Below, in pieces: positions 10,970-20,849 of a DNA stretch of 64,000 nucleotides. The notes under the pieces are model-generated. The model was not told where the DNA came from and did no database searches. It was given only the letters and a program-made list of their open reading frames with translations. Numbering within the stretch: the first letter of the stretch is position 1; each line of letters begins with the position of its first letter. Source of the stretch: Nemophila menziesii (lineage: Eukaryota > Streptophyta > Magnoliopsida > Boraginales > Hydrophyllaceae); assembly GCA_029959085.1 (NCBI GenBank), contig JARWIR010000010.1:30868731-30932730 (forward strand), read 5' to 3'. Both the position numbers and the translations under genes were made by a program.

Positions 10970-11220
10970 GGGAAAAGTAAACGACCTGTCACTTTTCGCT
11001 GTACAATTTGCACAATTGGTTAACTAGTTTTCTTTTTTTTTTCTTTACATTGGAGAGTCACTTTAGACTCAGAGTCATTTGACTCGATTTGAATCTGTAC
11101 CACTAGATTAAATGATCAAGACCTTGGTCAATAACCTAATCCCAACGGATTATTAGTTAACTAGTTGACATACCAAATTAGCATTTAAAGGAGAAGAGTC
11201 GAAACCAAAAAAGGAATCTA
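10970..11220. repeat. Dispersed repeat shared with 45.07-45.20 kb
   Basis: AAAAGTAAACGA followed by TGTCACTTTTCGCT, and further on AACTAGTTGACATA and GGAGAAGAGT, recurs in the same order near 45070-45180. The copies are diverged, and this one carries extra sequence in the middle. I could not assign it to a family. Confidence 0.4.
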
Positions 11221-11520
11221 AAATAAACCGTCCAAACTTCAACTGAATTATTATAAAAGGCTTAATAAATTTTTGTTCTTTTTTTAAGGTCTATATTAAT
11301 TTTTTTTTAGGGTAATTAGAGATAAATGCCTCCTTAATGATATCTTTCATTTTTTTAAGTCTCTAATTTTCTTATTTAGAGATAAATGCCTAATAGAACA
11401 ATTATTTATAGAAAACATTCCCTTTATATTTTTTATACCTATACTATCCTTATTATTAAATATATTATTTTATTTTTAATACAATATTTATTTTTAAATC
11501 TTAAACAAATAATAGGGTAT

Positions 11521-11652
11521 TTCCACCACCACCACCACCACCACCACCACCACCACCATCACCGCCTCCACCATCATAACCACCACCATCACCACTACAA
11601 CCACCACAATCATCACCACCTCCACCACCACCACCACCACCACCACCACCTA
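11521..11652. repeat. CAC/CCA microsatellite
   Basis: About 130 bp of nearly pure CAC repeats with a few interruptions (CATCACCGCC, CACTACAAC). Open frames reading poly-His on one strand and poly-Gly on the other are by-products. The AT-rich 130 bp before it recur before a similar CAC tract at 31.18 kb, so the tract belongs to a repeat family. Confidence 0.9.
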
Positions 11653-11654
11653 CT

Positions 11655-12158
11655 ACTAATTTCATCACACGCGCGCGTCCGTGAAATTTTTTTAAAATCG
11701 CCATAACTAATTCAAAAAAAATCAAAAAAATCGAAAAAAAATCATATTTGGATAAATCAAATTAATATTTACGTCTATGATTTTTTTTCGGAATTTTCTG
11801 AATTTTTTGATTTTTTTGATTTTTTTTTTAATTTTTTAATTCGCAGAACATGGAATTCCATGTTTTAAACAGTGAATTTCGTGTCTGCGGAAAACAAATT
11901 CCTTATATCAAAACATGGAATTCCATGTTTCCGTGTTTTAAACATGGAATTCCATGTTTTAAACATGGAATTTCATTTTCTGCGAATTAAAAAATTCAAA
12001 AATATTCAAAAAATTCAAAAAATTCTGAAAAAAATCATAGACGTAAATATTAATTTGCTTTATCCAAATATATAATTTTTTTATTTTTTTGATTTTTTTA
12101 GAATTAGTTATGACGATTTTAAAAAAAAATTCACGGACGCGCGCGTGTGATTATTAGT
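11655..12158. repeat. 504-bp palindrome with nested ATGGAATTCCAT palindromes
   Basis: The left arm begins ACTAAT...TCACACGCGCGCGTCCGTGAA and the right arm is its reverse complement (TTCACGGACGCGCGCGTGTGA...ATTAGT). Pairing continues through ATCGCCATAACTAATTC, ATTAATATTTACGTCTATGA and TTAATTCGCAGAA towards the centre. The centre carries several copies of ACATGGAATTCCATGTTT, itself a perfect palindrome. The DNA could extrude a cruciform and a transcript would fold into a long hairpin. Confidence 0.85.
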
Positions 12159-12669
12159 TTTTGTTTTGTTTTTTTTCTACTTTCTATTTTTTAATTGTTA
12201 ATTATAAGGGTAGTTTGGGATGAGGCATTTTTCTATAAAAAATCTTATTCTAGGCACCTTTTTTTAAATAAGTTTTTTAATAGGCATTAATCTCTAATTG
12301 ACTCTTTTTTTTTTTTTGTTAAAATTTTTACCTTTTCACCCTTATTTCTCATTTGTATTTTTTTAATTAATACCCATGTACATTTTTTTTATTCTTTTAA
12401 TTTATATCCCTAGGGTACGTATCTATACCGATTTTTATTTTTTGTAATGTGATTTTATATATAATTGATTTATAAGTTCTAATATCATTTTCGAGTTGGG
12501 TACGGACATATGTTGTTTTTTAAGTTTTGTAAGTTTTGTGAAGTGAACTTTTTATATAATTGCACTTAGGGTGTCCATGTCCTAATCGGATTTTGTCCAT
12601 GTAAAAGTCCAAGTACCCTAGGGGTTGTACCCAAATTTAGTCATAAGACCACCAGTTCCACCAAGTGTT

Positions 12670-12870
12670 ACAAGCATATTTTTAACTCAATTTGTCGGGC
12701 CCAAAGGGTTGTGCCCTAGTCAGTCCGCACAGGAACAAATACAAAAAAGAATCACTTCCCTCACAACCGCATAGGAAAAAAAACTAGTCAGGCCCAATGG
12801 GATGTTCTCTTCAGCTCACACTCGCATAGGAACCAAAAAACAAAAACAATCTCTTTACAAAACGAACAAG
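12670..12870. repeat. Imperfect tandem duplication (about 75-80 bp unit)
   Basis: GGCCCAAAGGGTTGTGCCCTA...CGCACAGGAAC...CAAAAAAGAATC is followed by GGCCCAATGGGATGTTCTCTT...CGCATAGGAACC...CAAAAACAATC. The two units keep the same motif order. The flanks (12302-12670 and 12870-12980) show nothing else I can name. Confidence 0.4.
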
Positions 12871-12979
12871 AAATCTCTTCACAAGTGGGGTTGGACCTAG
12901 GTGGATATACCCAAATGGATGTACCCTAATAGCTGGACCCACCCCTTGTTTTACCTCCAAGTCAACAAAGAGTGTAAAC

Positions 12980-13950
12980 AAAAACCTTCATCTAATAGGT
13001 GGTTAAAAAACAAAAAAAACATAACCTTCTGATGTCCAGATGGTGTAGAATGGTCCACGCGGCGGACCCAAAAGCCTGGCCTAATGGATCGTACCTACGC
13101 TGCCGTACCCAAGCTGGCGCACCATCTGCCTTCCACTCTGGCAACGATTTCCCCTGCAACACACTAACAAACAATGACATAAATCTATATCATCGATGAA
13201 AAAATAATTGAAGGGTAAAACAAATCGAAACAGATCTCAGCAGATCTGAACAAATCTGGACATACTGGAGACTGGGCCACGACAGTTTGTTAAGAAGACC
13301 GGCGGTTTGCTTGAGTGAAAGAATTGGTTTGCTTGAGTGAAAGAAATGGTAGATCTGGACAGATCTGGTCAGAGGCGGCGAAGGTTTTTTTGTGTAGGAG
13401 ATGATGGTGGTTTGCTTGCGCGACGAAGGTTCACGTTTTTCTGAAGATGGCGTCGGTTTTCATGGCCAGATTCGAAGCTTGCTGGTGGAGATAGTGGGAA
13501 GGTCAGCGTCGGGCATGGTGGAGAGAGGGCAAAGAGAAAAGATGATGATGGTGGAGATGAGAAAGGGTGGTGGCTCGGTGATGATGGTAGTGAAGACGGC
13601 GTGCGTGATGATAGTGTGATGGTTTCCGTGAGCGACGACCATGGTGGAGAGGGATGGGTTGTCTACCGCCATTTTAGAGAGAGAGAGAGAGAGGTGGGTT
13701 TTTTGATTCTAAACCCTAATGGGTATTTTGTTTTAGGGGTAGATTCAGTTATATTGTCCACTGTGTATAAGAAAGACGTGGATGGTTTTTTAGTCTCTTT
13801 TTCTTTTTTAGTTGGGGTGGATGGTTTTTTAGTCTCTTTTTCTTTTTTAGTTGGGGTGAATGGGATGGTTAGTGATATGCCTTTTTTTATAAACCCATAA
13901 GTCATGGGGCCGTTGTTTATAATTCCTCCAAACCAAAATGAGAACAATTC
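12980..13950. other. Unclassified GC-richer segment with short tandem repeats
   Basis: Compared with its AT-rich surroundings this stretch is GC-richer. It carries repeated AGATCTG words (13230-13370) and a 25-bp near-duplication (GGTTTGCTTGAGTGAAAGAA, 13304-13350). On the minus strand it starts with an AAACCCTA-like motif, a CTCTCT run and an open frame of 70 codons rich in Thr, Ile and Pro. It could be an old gene 5' part or a non-autonomous element leader. I do not recognise a protein. Confidence 0.3.
13778..13855. repeat. Perfect 39-bp tandem duplication
   Basis: A 39-bp unit starting GTGGATGGTTTTTTAGTC and ending TTTAGTTGGG occurs twice head-to-tail without a mismatch. A partial third start (GTGAATGG) follows. 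The two copies being identical points to a recent slippage event. Confidence 0.9.
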
Positions 13951-14267
13951 AGTGATAGACCCTCGACAAATGTTTAAATTAGGATGTAATTTTAGTAAAA
14001 TATTAGGCTCTATAAGGGAATTGCTCGATTTTTACTAGGAATGTTAATTGGTGGTTGATTAGAAAATATGACCAATATGATCAACCCGCTTTGATTAATT
14101 CAAAACTACATAGATTGTTATTTTACTGGACACATTGCGTTTTTAAATTTTAAAAGAATATCTTTTTTCCCGGGTGACACCTCTTAAAGATACAACCTAC
14201 ATGACATAATTATCCTTGTAGAATAAAAAAATGGAAAAAATCCATCTAATATTGTTATTAACCAATT

Positions 14268-14435
14268 TTTTTTAGTTACTACTTGGTCTGGGTCAACTTG
14301 CGTGTACCTTGACTAATCCTACGGAAAATATGCATGCCTCTCCATGGTAAATCATAAATAGGTTACTCATGTTCGTGTAAGGGATTTGAACATTGTACCT
14401 CTCACTTCACACCCTTTATCATGAGAAAGATCTCA
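14268..14435 (-). mobile_element. Au-like SINE, diverged copy
   Basis: On the minus strand a degenerate box B (TGTTCAAATCCCTTA) is followed by GGATTAGTCAAGGTACACGC and AAGTTGACCCAGACCAAGTAG, then a run of A (the T run at 14268-14275 on the plus strand). This parallels the 146-300 copy and the remembered Au SINE 3' end. Target duplications are not evident. 13950-14268 and 14435-15058 contain nothing else I recognise. Confidence 0.5.
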
Positions 14436-15055
14436 TGTTTTAACGTAATTACAATAACTATCTACCTTATCTAATGACACATGTTTTATTAGTATAATTG
14501 ATGTCTCTATATTTGTGATAAATTAATTTATTCATAAGACATCATTTTAATTGTATTATGTGCTTATTTGAGGGATTTTCCATATTAACTGATAGTTTCT
14601 CAATTCTTGCAGTGCGTTGGAGGTTTGTTATGTCTAGAGCATTTTTTGTGTAATTTGTGTGTTAAATGTGAAACTATTAGGTAAAATGATAATATTAGAT
14701 TCCAGATCAATGTTAAGGAGTTTAGGAAAGAATATCCAAGGCAAATCAAGAGTTAAAAGGAAAGAAACTGGTTTCGGGAAAGTGCAAAAGCTGCCAAAAG
14801 TTGTTGTCTAGCTGTGAAGACGTGTAGTATTTTCAATGATGCATAAAATATATATAATGAATTTAAAGGATCCCTTAGGTGAAAATAAAGATATTTGAAT
14901 TGCGGTCGCGTGGAAACTGGAATCAAGTGATTTGGTAGTATAACAAAGGAGTTAGGATTTTTACAAACTCTAGTGGTCAACTAGTCCAAATATTAAGGAA
15001 AACGACTTTGAGTTGGATTAGGACTCCAAAACTTGGCCCATGACCTAGTTTCTGA

Positions 15056-15058
<3 letters not shown>

Positions 15059-15095
<37 letters not shown>

Positions 15096-15121
15096 TATAT
15101 ATATATAATATATATATATAT
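15059..15121. repeat. (CA)n-(TA)n microsatellite
   Basis: About 14 CA units run directly into about 35 bp of TA-rich dinucleotide repeat. This is a compound microsatellite and a likely length polymorphism. Confidence 0.95.
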
Positions 15122-15159
15122 GACTATTTACATTTGTAAACATGTACTTGCTCAGTCCC

Positions 15160-16160
15160 TAATCAATATTACACTTAGAGATCATCCAGCGAAACAAGTT
15201 GACTTGTAGAAGAAGACAAGAAGTTCGAGAGTCACAAACTCCTCTTCTCCATCCTTTCAATCTACCATTAAGGTAATTTTTATTATATATATTAGCTTAA
15301 CTATGTTTCTAATCTCTTTATTCTTTAGTTTTATTTCTTTAGCTATGAACTAATTTTCCCATAGTTTGGGTTTTGCACTATGTATAGTCCTTGAATTTTT
15401 ATTTTTCTATTCTATGTTTTTTGGAAAAGTGATAGTTGATTGAGTTTTTAATTATATATCTTTATTTTGTGTTTGACTTATTCCAGCCATAGATCTGGCC
15501 AATCTTAAGACCATTCTTAATAGTTGGATTGTCACCCTGGAGGGGATTCAACAACACATAATCATCTAATGTGCAGTAGTGATCCTGGCGAGCTTGCCTA
15601 ACTAGAAAGTCAAGCTATTATCATATTTTTAGGGTGATAGTTCGCATCTATTATTATCATATTTTTATCACACCCTACCAGCCACCAACGGGCAATGTCT
15701 CCTTTTCCATGATAGAATAATCTAATCACGATACATCATTTTGGGGGTATTTAAGATTTGCTTGAGGGATTTTTCTATAATATTTGTCATTTTATGATTT
15801 CTTGACTTGTTTCGGCTATTATGATACTTTTAGATCTTTTATGTGTTAATTGTGTAGCTCTTAGGTACTTAGATCCTACGAGACCTGATACAATTATTAT
15901 AAGACATGAAAGAAAGATTAACTCCAAGTCACAACGTTAGAGGACTGTTAAACCACTTTGGGACAACTAGAGCGTTTACCACTAAATATTGGAAATCGAC
16001 TTACAAGAGTATCCACAAGCAACCATCTATGATTAAGGACGATTCCTTTGTTTTCATGGTAGCACTTGAAGCCGGGAGCGTGTGAGAGGGAACAGTTTGC
16101 GATTTGGAGTTATAAAGAGTTATTTAATTTGGAGTTGTTGTGGTTTGAACCAGTTTGCAT
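15160..16160 (+). repeat. Old Athila-like LTR remnant
   Basis: Several landmarks of the LTR family seen at 32, 39.5, 47.3, 51.1 and 62.7 kb are here in sense orientation and the same order. They are TATGAACTAATTTTCCC, a CACCCTGGAGGGG block, then CATCTAATGTGCAGTAGTGATCCTGGCGAGCTTGCCTAACTAG (matching CTAGTGTGAAATAGTTATCCTAACGGGCTTGCCTAACTAG near 40.16 kb). Divergence is large and the ends cannot be placed. Confidence 0.4.
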
Positions 16161-16399
16161 GCCCTAAAAAATGTTTTGGGTTGATTTAGACCATTTAAAG
16201 GGGGGCCACAACTCCAAAAACATTTTAGAAATAACATATATCATATTTTTGGATAAAATGAGGGGTTAGAAAAATTTGGAAGTAGCTTTACACACCTGGA
16301 AGAGAAAAGAGAAGAAGAACAGGAGCATTTTGGGCCATTTCGTCTCTATCCATCATCATTATGCAACAATTATTAGTGTAACTTTATTTTGTTTTTTAT

Positions 16400-17330
16400 T
16401 TTAAACATGAATATTATACTTTTAATTTTTAATTTTCATTATGAACTAAATTCTCCATAATTTCTAAACAGCTCCCTAACCTAATGCTGCACCGGGTTTG
16501 GACCGCAGGGAACCGTAGCATGGGGAAGAAGTCTAATCCTTTTGTCGCTGCAAGGCTGGCTAATCGTACGCAGCAGGCTCGAAGACCCCTGGTTCTGGAA
16601 GGCACATGAGTCCGAACGCTGTGTTGAATGTGCGACAGAGACTACACTACGTAGGTACCTGTGCAGGTGAGGCGTCGCTCGGTCCTAGAAACGGCGGCAG
16701 CGGCGCGAGGAATTAACGACCGGACGTGCTGCAACCTAGGGATCACCAGGCAGCTCTTTCGCTCTATAGGGATCGGGGGCATAGCACAATTCTTCTTGGA
16801 GGAGTATATAAATTGTAGAATTACTTTTATGCTTTTATTGGATTTAGGATTATTATAGTGACATGAATTGTTGATTAATTGCTCCAAATATGAATTTGAA
16901 TATAAAATTCAATCCTTACTCTGGAAAAGTATAGGGCTACCCATATTAATTAGTATTTTTGCCCTGGTGGGGAGTTCGGGTTACGAAAAACAATACATAA
17001 TCGTTCAACGTGTGTTAGTGTCCCCTAGCGGGCTTGACTAGCTATATAGTCAATAGGGAAAGAGACTTTAGCGCCGACCATTCACTTATATTTCACTCGG
17101 AAGAGGTCTCTAATAGTGTTAGGTAGCTTACCAAGCTACTCGGAAAGGTGTAAGGAAGAAACTAGAATTCCTACGACTGCATATTCCTCAATTTGCTCTT
17201 AAACAATAAATGTAAAATTGATACCATTTAGGATTACTTGTGAGTTTTCGAGTTATACTTCTTATCTCATTCTTATTTAATTTCATTCGTAATCATAAGT
17301 TTAATTATCCTAAGTCCGCTTTACCTTAAT
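16400..17330 (+). repeat. Second old LTR remnant, split by a GC-rich insert
   Basis: TATGAACTAAATTCTCC (16440) and, further on, GCCCTGGTGGGGAGTTCGGG...CAACGTGTGTTAGTGTCCCCTAGCGGGCTTGACTAG (16960-17045) repeat the motif order of the preceding remnant. The 300-bp GC-rich block at 16478-16790 interrupts it. 17330-17820 is AT-rich sequence without recognisable features. Confidence 0.35.
16478..16790. other. GC-rich insert, possibly mitochondrial DNA (NUMT)
   Basis: This block is clearly GC-richer than all its surroundings, with sharp edges against LTR-like sequence, and has no resemblance to the transposons here. Words such as GGGAACCGTAGCATGGGGAAG and GCTCTTTCGCTCTATAGGG have the look of plant mitochondrial DNA. 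I cannot name a mitochondrial gene. The open frame of about 65 codons starting at 16661 is not recognised. Confidence 0.35.
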
Positions 17331-18413
17331 TGCAATTTAATCATATTAATATAAAAACTCTACAAATAGTTACATCTGGTAACTTTATACAATTTTATAC
17401 AATTTACGAAAAAGCAATAAGAATTAACCTTCATTGTCCATGTGGAGATGATAACTCTATATACTTACTTTTTATTACTTTTCAATGATCTGTACACTTG
17501 TTGGGAGTGATCTGTCGAGTTGTTGATTAACCAATTATATTATCACACTTTGGGAGACGACAATGGACCCACAGTTAGCATTCAAATTCACATTCACATT
17601 GGTGTTCGCATTTTTCACCATCTATTCTTGTTCTTTTCTATATCTCTTGCTTCTTTCATAGGTGGGTCAACTTCTCTGTGTTCGAGAGCAAGCACCAAAC
17701 TAGGGACTCGTAAAAGACAAAAACAAGAGCACAAACGTAAAATCTAACAATTATAATTGGAATACACAAGTAAAAATCACAAATTAATAGAATAGTCCCC
17801 GACAAATGAAGAATCTTAAAGAAGAATGCAAACAGCAGGGGTAGAGGTGGGTGTGGCGTTGGCCGAGGAGGCTCACCCAAAATCCCCAACATATTTCCTG
17901 CCTCAAAATATTCTCCGAACTAGAAATTATCTCAATTTTTTTTTTTTTGGATGATGCCCGAACTCTATTGAGTTTTTAAACTTTTTGCCACCCAAACGTA
18001 AATCCTAGAATATCCACTCATGCAAACACCTCAATTATGAAGAACTTCTGAAAAATGAAACCAGTATTCTGCTGAAATGGTAGAAAAGAGAGTCTTACGA
18101 AGTACAACCCTTCAATTCGATGTAGTCATCCCTATTGAATTAGTCAAGATAATAACATATTTGAATAAAAAAAATACACAAAATCATATTATTCAATTTC
18201 AACAAAGAATGTAGCATCAATCCCATTATAAAACCCAAGGAACAAATTATAATCCACAAAAACAAAGACAAAATTACAATTGCAATCACTCAATACTTGC
18301 TTTAATTAGTTTTTTAGGAACCCAAAGCAAAGAAGTACAATTCTATTAGTTTTAGTGAGAACCAATAGCACCCACTTCATATAGCTTCCTCCTATCATAA
18401 ACAAACTTCAAAT

Positions 18414-19997
18414 TTAAACTTCAACAGTATCGTCGCCTTCTATATTCTCTTGGGAAGCCTCCTCAAGGGATTTACCTTTAGCCTCAGGGACAAAGAAAGT
18501 GCAAATCATTCCGAGTGCATTAATACCCCCAAGAACAAAAAGGGAATTCTTGACACCAATACCAGGTGGATAACCAGCATCAGTCTTGGTGGCATCTTTA
18601 TTTTGAGCGGCGTATAAAAATCCATAAGCACCAACAATGGCACCAGCCTTACCTGCAGCGGCAGATATACCATGACATGTTGATCTAAGCCTAGCGGGAA
18701 ATATCTCAGCTGGGACAACAAATGTAGTAGCATTAGGTCCAAAGTTTGCAAAGAAAAACGTAAATGAATACATGACTATGAATCCAATACGATTATCCTT
18801 TTTAGTCCAATGGTCGTAAGGAAAGGCAATTGCAAGCATAAAGACGGTCATGAAAAAGAAACCCATTAGTTGGATTGCAAATCTTCCAATAATGTCGATA
18901 AAAGCTACCGTAAACCAATAACCAGGGACAGTACTGCATAATGCAATCAATGTTTGTGCTTTAGAAATTCGCCAAACCTCATCAATAGCATTCATTGTTT
19001 TGGCAGGTGGAATCCAACCAACTGCTGAAAAAACATCCTTTTGGAAAAGATTTTGACTGTAAAATGCGATGTCTAATAAGAACCATGTAGAACATGTTCC
19101 AAATAAGTGGAGACCGTGACGTCGAACAAATTCCATACTGAATAAACCAAAAGAATTAGACTTGTTTTCAGTTATCCTTTGTATCGTTTGTTCTTCTGCT
19201 TCAATTTCAACTTGCAATACCTTTCCCATGTCTTGAGCAGCTCGTTTTGCATCTTTTGCAACTAGAGCTGTGTAACGAGCTGTTTCAGGCATTTTCATAC
19301 GCCAGTAGAAAGTAAGTCCTGCTGGTAAGGCTCCAAACATGAGAATGATACGCCATATGTAATCAGCTTGAGGCACGGTTGACCCAGCACGGTCAATTTC
19401 ATATGGTTTAGAATCGTATGCATGACCAAATCCAGCTGATACAATTAGTGTGATAATCCCACTAAATAAAATTCCAAAACCTTGCATAGCAAAAACTGCT
19501 GCTATGAAGGCACCACGTGTCTTTTTGTTTGCGTATTCAGACATGATTGTTGCTGATAGTGGGTAATCACCCCCTATACCAAACCCTAGCCAAAACCTGA
19601 AGAAACAAAGACTCGCCATCACACCTTTTGGTGTGTGACCAAAAGAGAAACCTGATGCTAGTGAACATCCAACCATGAGGACTAGGGTTAGTCCGTACAC
19701 CCTTTTCCTACCCAATTTGTCACCAAGCCAACCAAAGAATAGCTGACCACAGAATGTCCCAACCAAAGCCACTCCTGTAACCGATGATGCAACATTTGGA
19801 GGTAATGTACCTGGCTTCAATGATTGTGGATTGAAATAATAAAGCCTTCCTAGTAATTTAGTTACTAGAGAGATACTGAAAAGGTCATAAGCATCCGTGA
19901 AGAAACCCATTCCTGCAATTATAATTGCAGTGAAATGGTAAAGTTGTGTCTTTGCAACATCAAGTGCCGTAAGCACTTGCAATTGGTCCCCCGCCAT
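18414..19997 (-). CDS. PHT1: PHT1-family high-affinity phosphate transporter, copy 2
   Basis: This 527-aa plasma-membrane phosphate:H+ symporter is 524/527 identical to copy 1 by eye (L95, R99 and F501 here). It has the same [25 protein letters not shown] and [13 protein letters not shown] motifs and an uninterrupted coding sequence. The frame is open for six more codons upstream, but MAGDQLQ at 19997 is the start shared with copy 1, and the extra codons lie in the predicted 5' intron. About two dozen nucleotide differences separate the coding sequences, nearly all synonymous, so both copies have been under purifying selection or homogenised. The 3' flank also aligns well (a 15-bp insertion beside the stop), whereas the 5' intron and promoter are strongly diverged. 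It lies in direct orientation about 8 kb from copy 1. Confidence 0.97.
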   Translation of the reverse strand: MAGDQLQVLTALDVAKTQLYHFTAIIIAGMGFFTDAYDLFSISLVTKLLGRLYYFNPQSLKPGTLPPNVASSVTGVALVGTFCGQLFFGWLGDKLGRKRVYGLTLVLMVGCSLASGFSFGHTPKGVMASLCFFRFWLGFGIGGDYPLSATIMSEYANKKTRGAFIAAVFAMQGFGILFSGIITLIVSAGFGHAYDSKPYEIDRAGSTVPQADYIWRIILMFGALPAGLTFYWRMKMPETARYTALVAKDAKRAAQDMGKVLQVEIEAEEQTIQRITENKSNSFGLFSMEFVRRHGLHLFGTCSTWFLLDIAFYSQNLFQKDVFSAVGWIPPAKTMNAIDEVWRISKAQTLIALCSTVPGYWFTVAFIDIIGRFAIQLMGFFFMTVFMLAIAFPYDHWTKKDNRIGFIVMYSFTFFFANFGPNATTFVVPAEIFPARLRSTCHGISAAAGKAGAIVGAYGFLYAAQNKDATKTDAGYPPGIGVKNSLFVLGGINALGMICTFFVPEAKGKSLEEASQENIEGDDTVEV

Positions 19998-19999
19998 CG

Positions 20000-20206
20000 C
20001 TTCAAAATACAACACTCAGGATCACGATTCTCACCGACCGTTCTTAATTAGATCACCTGCAAGCACAAGCTCTTTCTTATTCAAAATCATGTAAATTAAT
20101 ATAAAGAGAACAAAGGAACATTATTAATTATAGAATAAATATCGCAAACAATGGAATAAGATAGATAAATAAAGAACATTTTCCACATTCTCTGAGATTT
20201 TTACCT
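20000..20206 (-). other. 5'-UTR intron of PHT1 copy 2
   Basis: The donor AATCAG|GTAAAAATC matches copy 1. The acceptor at the same place reads TTTTGAAG|CG instead of TTTGTAG|GCG, a purine-purine-AG that plants use less well. The interior is hardly alignable with copy 1. If this acceptor fails, an in-frame upstream ATG at 20015 could add six residues. Confidence 0.6.
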
Positions 20207-20269
20207 GATTCTAATTGTTAAGTAATCAGTTCCGCTTTGGATGAATCTGTTCTGGTTTCATCTTAGAAC

Positions 20270-20279
20270 TATTTATAAA
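20270..20279 (-). promoter_or_regulatory. TATA box of PHT1 copy 2
   Basis: TTTATAAATA on the minus strand lies about 64 bp upstream of the intron donor. This is the same spacing as in copy 1, with flanking GTTCTAAGA/GTTCTGAGC conserved between the copies. Confidence 0.75.
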
Positions 20280-20319
20280 AGCCGCAACAGAATCATCTCC
20301 AGCATCTTAGCATCTTAGA

Positions 20320-20327
20320 GCATATAC
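20320..20327 (-). promoter_or_regulatory. P1BS (PHR1-binding) site, PHT1 copy 2
   Basis: GCATATAC matches GNATATNC and sits about 40 bp upstream of the TATA box. It is the exact counterpart of the site in copy 1. A small duplication (CATCTTAG twice) has lengthened the spacing here. Confidence 0.7.
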
Positions 20328-20849
20328 CCTCATATATGTCAACGATTGCACAAATTACTTATTGTTCTTATATTAAATTAATCATTATATGTACAATAAC
20401 CAATAAAATATATTATCTTCTTAAAATGTCAAATCTTTGACACTTTCTAATATTAGTTGGCAAGTTAGAACAGACGGGGTTCATCCCCTGGAAAACTTAG
20501 TTGAGTTCCACAATCGATCATTCAACGATGAAGTTCTTTATGTTTTTAATAAAGTAATTAATAAACCTCGGTTAGGAGGTAGGGATACATAGAATTTTAT
20601 TTGCAAGATCTGTTCACAAAATTGATAATGGACAAGTTTAATTTTTACAAGACGTAACTCATGATATATGCCATAGGAATTTTTTTAGATAATAATTTAG
20701 TTGATAATTTTTTTTTATAGAAAAACCTATAACTAGACACAAAACGAAACGTACCTATATCTAATTTACGAAACTCTTCCAGAAGAACCACCGCATTCGA
20801 TCTACCCGCATCCGCACTGTGCTTGGGTTTTTTTTTTAAGCCTATATTG

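Larger units (their letters stand above)
11326..12302. mobile_element. Composite MITE with long imperfect inverted ends
   Basis: TTAGAGATAAATGCCT at about 11328 (and again near 11378) is mirrored by AGGCATTAATCTCTAA near 12282. The next 200 bp inwards also pair loosely (for example TATAGAAAACATTCCC against the reverse complement of GGGATGAGGCATTTTTCTATA). Between these arms lie a CAC microsatellite and a 504-bp palindrome. No protein is encoded. It looks like a fold-back or MITE-type element, perhaps two nested ones. Confidence 0.6.

Noticed and set aside
11386..11725. Poly-His (plus) and poly-Gly (minus) open frames
   Set aside because: They are translations of the CAC microsatellite and its AT-rich leader; no protein signature outside the repeat.
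15059..15121. CRISPR-like regular repeat
   Set aside because: Simple dinucleotide repeats without spacers, in a plant nuclear context.
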